A stretch of 16,988 nucleotides of DNA from Syntrophaceae bacterium UBA5764 (lineage in GTDB: Bacteria; Desulfobacterota; Syntrophia; Syntrophales; Smithellaceae), in the NCBI GenBank assembly GCA_002418825.1, contig DIEW01000002.1:4547-21534 (forward strand), in the 5' to 3' direction. A model generated the notes under the pieces. The model saw nothing but the letters and a program-made list of their open reading frames with translations, was not told the origin of the DNA and made no database searches. Of this stretch, positions 13,928-16,988 are shown piece by piece. Position 1 is the first letter of the stretch. The number at the start of each line of letters is the position of its first letter. The translations under genes and the position numbers were made by a program.

Positions 13928-14652
13928 AATTTATTTGCTCCTGTTTTTGCTACCATCTGACCTGCTGTTTGCAATGACTCGAATGTGCCAGCGTCCGACC
14001 ACCAGCCTTCCAGCACATCCCATTCCATTTTATTTTCCGCAATATAAAAATTGTTCACATCGGTGATTTCTAACTCCCCTCTTTGCGAAGGCTTAAGCGA
14101 TTTAATAAATTCAAAAACACGCCAATCATACATGTAAATGCCGATTACCGCGTAATTGGAAGCAGGATGCTTGGGTTTTTCCTCAATGCGGATAATTTTC
14201 TTGCCTTCAAAAACAGGCACGCCAAATCTCTGCGGGTCCGTCACCTCTTTGAGCAATATGCGCCCCCCCTCTTTCTGCGCGCGAAACTTATCCACCGCCA
14301 CCTTGATATTGTTTTCGATTATATTGTCGCCAAGCACCACGACAATTTTGTCATTATCGGCAAAATGCTCTGCCATACTCAACGCCGCAGCGATACCGCC
14401 TTCCCCCTGCTGATATGTATAGTTGATATGCTTTAATCCGAAATCCTTACCGTTTTCCAGAAGGCGTAAAAAATCACCCGCATTATTCCCGCCCGTAACG
14501 ATCAATATTTCGTTGATTCCCGCATTCACCAAAATGCGAATGGGGTAATAAATCATCGGTTCATTATAAACGGGGAGCAAATGTTTATTGGTTACCTTGG
14601 TCAATGGGTAAAGCCGGCTGCCCAGACCGCCGGCAAGAACTATTCCTTTCAT
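13924..14652 (-). CDS. rmlA: Glucose-1-phosphate thymidylyltransferase-type nucleotidyltransferase
   Basis: 242 aa. RmlA joins dTTP and glucose-1-phosphate to give dTDP-glucose, the entry point to dTDP-rhamnose and related envelope sugars. Motifs: VLAGGLGSRLYPLT (8-18, nucleotide loop), NKHLLPVYNEPMIYYPI, VVVLGDNII, DPQRFGVPVFE, IEEKPKHPASNYAVIGIYMYD and GELEITDVNNFYI. It belongs to the short (about 240 aa) form, not the 290-aa enzyme of enterobacteria, so dTTP/glucose specificity is inferred. AAGGAG lies 5 nt before the ATG. It overlaps the RmlC-like gene (ATGA-type 4-nt overlap). RmlB and RmlD are not in the window. ribD is divergent upstream. Confidence 0.9.
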   Translation of the reverse strand: MKGIVLAGGLGSRLYPLTKVTNKHLLPVYNEPMIYYPIRILVNAGINEILIVTGGNNAGDFLRLLENGKDFGLKHINYTYQQGEGGIAAALSMAEHFADNDKIVVVLGDNIIENNIKVAVDKFRAQKEGGRILLKEVTDPQRFGVPVFEGKKIIRIEEKPKHPASNYAVIGIYMYDWRVFEFIKSLKPSQRGELEITDVNNFYIAENKMEWDVLEGWWSDAGTFESLQTAGQMVAKTGANKL

Positions 14653-14733
14653 TGTTACTCCTTATATAGTTTTAATTTTCAACGTAATTTTTTTTACATA
14701 TCATATCCGAAAATATATAAACAATAAAATTCT

Positions 14734-14762
14734 TTGCATCCGTGTGAATAATAAGGTAATTA
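14734..14762 (+). promoter_or_regulatory. Promoter candidate before ribD
   Basis: TTGCAT (14734-14739), a 17-nt spacer and TAATTA (14757-14762). Transcription would start within a few bases of the ribD ATG, which would give a leaderless message. This fits the absence of a well-placed Shine-Dalgarno sequence, but the hexamers are only moderate. Confidence 0.35.
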
Positions 14763-14769
14763 TTTTTAC

Positions 14770-15861
14770 ATGAATGACGAGTATTACATGAAGCTGGCGC
14801 TCAGGCTGGCACGCAAAGGACAAGGGTATACCAGTCCTAACCCCATGGTCGGCGCTATACTGGTGAAAAATAACCGGATTATTGGTCAGGGCTATCATCG
14901 CTATTGTGGTACAGAACACGCGGAAGTTAACGCCATCAGAAATGCCGGGAGCAACTCTGCGGGAGCAACTCTTTATGTAACGCTGGAACCTTGCTGCCAC
15001 CACGGGCAGACGCCCCCCTGCACGGAGATCATTATTAAAAATAAAATTGCCCGCGTTGTCGTCGGCTCCATTGACACTAATCCGCTCGTTTCCTGCCGGG
15101 GAATAAATCTCCTGCGGGCAAGCGGCATTGAAGTTAAAAGCGGCGTTATGGAAAATGAATGTCGCTTGCTCAACGAAATTTTTTTCCATTACATGGAAAC
15201 AGGTCTGCCTTTCATTACACTGAAATACGCGCAGACTATTGACGGACGCATTGCCACCGCCACCGGTGACTCCAAATGGGTTAGTTCAAATAAATCGTTG
15301 GTATTTACACACAAACTCCGGGCGCAACATGACGCGATTCTTGTGGGCATCAACACTGTTATGAAAGACAACCCAGAACTTACTGTGAGAAACGTGCGCG
15401 GCCGTAACCCCGTGCGCGTCATCGTCGACGCCAATTTAATAATATCCCGCCGGGCAAAAGTTTTACAGAATCTGGACAAGGCCGGAACATTAATCGCCAC
15501 GACAAAAAAAACAACCAACAGCGATTTTAAAAAAATAGCCGCTAGCGGCGCCGTTGTTTTGACCTGCCGCGCGACAAATACAGGCCGTGTCGACTTAAAA
15601 GATTTATTCAAAAAACTTGCGGGGCTAAACATCACCTCCGTTTTAATCGAGGGCGGCGCGCGAATAATCACTTCTGTGCTTAAAGAAAATCTGGCCCAGC
15701 GGCTGATTGTGGTGATTGCGCCAAAAATTCTGGGGACAGGAACAGAAGCCGTTGGTGATTTGAACATCCGCCGTTTAGATAAGGCAAAACTTTTATACAT
15801 ACGGAAAATATGGCATAGAAATTCGGATATTATAATCGACAGCAGATTGCATAAAATATAA
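14770..15861 (+). CDS. ribD: Bifunctional riboflavin biosynthesis deaminase/reductase
   Basis: RibD deaminates 2,5-diamino-6-ribosylamino-pyrimidinone phosphate and then reduces the ribosyl group with NADPH. The 363-aa protein has the normal two-domain length. The deaminase domain (1-145) has the zinc site H50-A-E52 and C75/C84 (EPCCHHGQTPPC), plus TSPNPMVGAILV. The reductase domain (about 146-363) starts PFITLKYAQTIDGRIATATGDSKWVS and contains AILVGINTVMKDNPELT, NPVRVIVD and VLIEGGARI. Start: ATG 14770 gives the family N-terminus; AAGG is 13 nt upstream, too far for a good site. ribE, ribBA and ribH are not adjacent, and no FMN riboswitch is visible in the short leader. The next gene, 17 nt on, is an antiterminator. 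Confidence 0.97.
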   Translation: MNDEYYMKLALRLARKGQGYTSPNPMVGAILVKNNRIIGQGYHRYCGTEHAEVNAIRNAGSNSAGATLYVTLEPCCHHGQTPPCTEIIIKNKIARVVVGSIDTNPLVSCRGINLLRASGIEVKSGVMENECRLLNEIFFHYMETGLPFITLKYAQTIDGRIATATGDSKWVSSNKSLVFTHKLRAQHDAILVGINTVMKDNPELTVRNVRGRNPVRVIVDANLIISRRAKVLQNLDKAGTLIATTKKTTNSDFKKIAASGAVVLTCRATNTGRVDLKDLFKKLAGLNITSVLIEGGARIITSVLKENLAQRLIVVIAPKILGTGTEAVGDLNIRRLDKAKLLYIRKIWHRNSDIIIDSRLHKI

Positions 15862-15878
15862 ATTATCGGGTAAGCATC

Positions 15879-16382
15879 ATGCCCTGGTATGCTGTACATA
15901 CAAAAAGCCGTCATGAATATAAAGTAAATGCGGGGCTTGTACAAAAAAAAATCGCCACGTTTTTACCTGAAGTCCGAATGTGGAGCAAACGTAAGGACCG
16001 TAAAAAGAAAATCTCCATTCCCCTTTTCCCTGGCTATCTTTTCGTGGAAATACAGTGCCTGAACAGTGAAAATAGGTTGGCCGTGCTGAAAACTTTCGGT
16101 GTGGTGCGCATTTTAGGCAAAAAAGATAATTCAGAACCAATTCCCGTACCTGACGACAAAATTGATGCCATCCGCCGCTTCGTCCAAACAGATGTTCAGA
16201 TTTACAATATTCAATTGCCTCAGGTTGGAGACGCGGCACGCATTATCGACGGTCCCTTTGCCGGAATTGAAGGCGTAATAGTCAGCGCAGATGCCGAAAA
16301 AGATCTTTTTGTTATTAATATAGAGATTCTGCACCGCGCGGTTGCCGTTAAACTCGAGGGGTTCCAAATTAGCAGGATATAA
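15879..16382 (+). CDS. NusG-like transcription antiterminator (UpxY/RfaH family)
   Basis: 167 aa with the two NusG parts: an N-terminal NGN domain (PWYAVHTKSRHEYKVN, KIATFLPEVR, then KDRKKKISIPLFPGYLFVEI), which binds RNA polymerase, and a C-terminal KOW domain (QVGDAARIIDGPFAGIEGVIV). The RKDRKK-x4-PLFPGYLF segment is typical of the UpxY/RfaH branch of specialised paralogues. Those let polymerase read long operons, usually for polysaccharides. It is not the housekeeping NusG, which sits beside secE and ribosomal protein genes. It follows ribD by 17 nt and precedes a ferredoxin gene after 121 nt. The target operon is not evident. The rmlA pair lies near but is divergent. Confidence 0.88.
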   Translation: MPWYAVHTKSRHEYKVNAGLVQKKIATFLPEVRMWSKRKDRKKKISIPLFPGYLFVEIQCLNSENRLAVLKTFGVVRILGKKDNSEPIPVPDDKIDAIRRFVQTDVQIYNIQLPQVGDAARIIDGPFAGIEGVIVSADAEKDLFVINIEILHRAVAVKLEGFQISRI

Positions 16383-16503
16383 AACTCTAACGGGTTGTTA
16401 AAGTAATTCTCTGTTAAAACACTTGACTTTCCGCCCATTTTGCGCAAAAAAGTTTTCGCCGCTTCTTCAAAACCAAAATAACGGCGGATTAAAAGGTGTC
16501 ATT

Positions 16504-16713
16504 TTGAAAGGATTCATAAAAATAAACAGAGAACTCTGCAAAGAATGTCACCTCTGCATTCATTTCTGCCCCAACGCTCATATCATCCCCGGCAAAGAAT
16601 ATAACGCTCAGGGATATAGGTCGGTCTGCATTGACGAGAAAAAAGAATGCAACGGTTGTGCTCTTTGCGCCACCATGTGCCCGGATATAGCTATTGAGGT
16701 TTACCGTGAATAA
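16504..16713 (+). CDS. vorD: Ferredoxin-type delta subunit of 2-oxoacid:ferredoxin oxidoreductase
   Basis: 69 aa with two [4Fe-4S] motifs: C12-x2-C15-x2-C18-x3-C22-P and C49-x2-C52-x2-C55-x3-C59-P. It passes electrons from the oxoacid-oxidising core to ferredoxin. The start is TTG 16504: AAAGGTG lies about 7 nt upstream, whereas the ATG at 16423 would add 27 unlikely residues. The frame overlaps the next gene by 8 nt, which shows translational coupling with the alpha subunit. The partner sequence points to the ketoisovalerate (Vor) or ketoglutarate (Kor) type, as written in the next entry. Confidence 0.9.
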   Translation: MKGFIKINRELCKECHLCIHFCPNAHIIPGKEYNAQGYRSVCIDEKKECNGCALCATMCPDIAIEVYRE

Positions 16714-16988
16714 ATTTTTGATGTCAGGAAACAGCATTATTGGTGAAGCGGCGATCCGCGCCGGCTGTCGTTTTTATGCCGGCTACCCGATCACTCCGCA
16801 GAATGAGCTTACCGAATATATGGCCGAGCATATGCGTAACGCTGAAGGCGGCATCTTCATTCAATCGGAAAGCGAAATCGCCGCGATAAATATGATTGCC
16901 GGAGCTTCCGTCGCCGGCGCAAGAGTAATGACCTCCTCATCCGGTCCCGGCATTTCCTTGAAACAGGAAGGTATTTCTTCCATGGCCG
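16706..16988 (+). CDS. vorB: 2-oxoacid:ferredoxin oxidoreductase alpha subunit, VorB-like (cut by window edge)
   Basis: Only the first 94 codons are inside the window. The protein is the pyrimidine-domain subunit of a TPP-dependent oxidoreductase turning branched-chain or other 2-oxoacids plus CoA into acyl-CoA with reduction of ferredoxin. Diagnostic blocks: AAIRAGCRFYAGYPITPQNELTEYM (in parts: AGCRFYAGYPITPQNE), QSESEIAAINMIAGASVAGA, and VMTSSSGPGISLKQEGIS. The YPITPQNE form and the whole pattern resemble VorB rather than pyruvate enzymes. Start: GTG 16706 with GAGG 6 nt upstream, inside the end of vorD. ATG 16721 is a weaker alternative. The gene continues to the right, where beta and gamma subunits are expected. 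Confidence 0.9.
   Translation, partial: MNKFLMSGNSIIGEAAIRAGCRFYAGYPITPQNELTEYMAEHMRNAEGGIFIQSESEIAAINMIAGASVAGARVMTSSSGPGISLKQEGISSMA

Noticed and set aside
14653..14769. FMN riboswitch before ribD
   Set aside because: The intergenic region is too short (117 nt, shared with rmlA) and contains no FMN-aptamer conserved segments.

Overview
The window (about 17 kb, moderate GC) is a gene-dense chromosomal stretch that looks like an anaerobic, Gram-negative Desulfobacterota/deltaproteobacterial genome, perhaps a Syntrophus/Smithella-type organism. That placement is inference from gene content: the start of a ketoisovalerate-type 2-oxoacid:ferredoxin oxidoreductase, a type IV minor-pilin cluster behind a GEMM-I riboswitch, a UpxY/RfaH-type NusG paralogue, and several exported proteins. 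No phage, IS element, CRISPR array or rRNA was seen.

Layout. (1) Positions 1-22, minus strand: the 5' part of a tRNA-Pro running off the left edge, with a promoter behind it. (2) 140-5489, minus strand: an amino-acid permease, two methyltransferases that both begin with export signals (one a Pcm homologue), the Mg2+ transporter MgtE and a D-Ala-D-Ala-ligase-like ATP-grasp enzyme, with a good promoter upstream of the permease. (3) 5608-7954, minus strand: a 56-aa protein, TatD, QueC and QueE (7-deazaguanine/queuosine pathway). (4) 7955-9754: a 349-nt intergenic stretch, a PilZ-domain (c-di-GMP receptor) protein on the plus strand, a 57-aa four-cysteine protein on the minus strand, and a secreted coiled-coil protein on the plus strand. 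(5) 9765-13441, minus strand: promoter, GEMM-I cyclic-dinucleotide riboswitch, then pilD-fimT-pilV-pilW-pilX. (6) 13472-14652, minus strand: a nucleotide-sugar pair (RmlA-type thymidylyltransferase and RmlC-like epimerase) with overlapping reading frames. (7) 14770-16988, plus strand: ribD, a UpxY/RfaH-like antiterminator, a 2x[4Fe-4S] ferredoxin subunit and the start of the alpha subunit of a Vor-type oxidoreductase.

The most notable system is the pilus operon. Its leader carries a near-consensus GEMM-I aptamer. Between the aptamer and pilD lies a segment that can form a 12-bp helix with an aptamer strand. That segment overlaps a short element complementary to the pilD Shine-Dalgarno sequence, which suggests ligand-controlled translation of prepilin peptidase and the minor pilins. 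A PilZ protein about 4.5 kb away gives the neighbourhood a second, protein-level c-di-GMP receptor. Three of the four minor pilins also carry Asp-rich, EF-hand-like loops, so calcium may affect pilus priming. Several gene starts were moved downstream because promoters or Shine-Dalgarno sequences decide them (pilX, fimT, pilD, the secreted coiled-coil protein, pcm, and the TTG-started ferredoxin).
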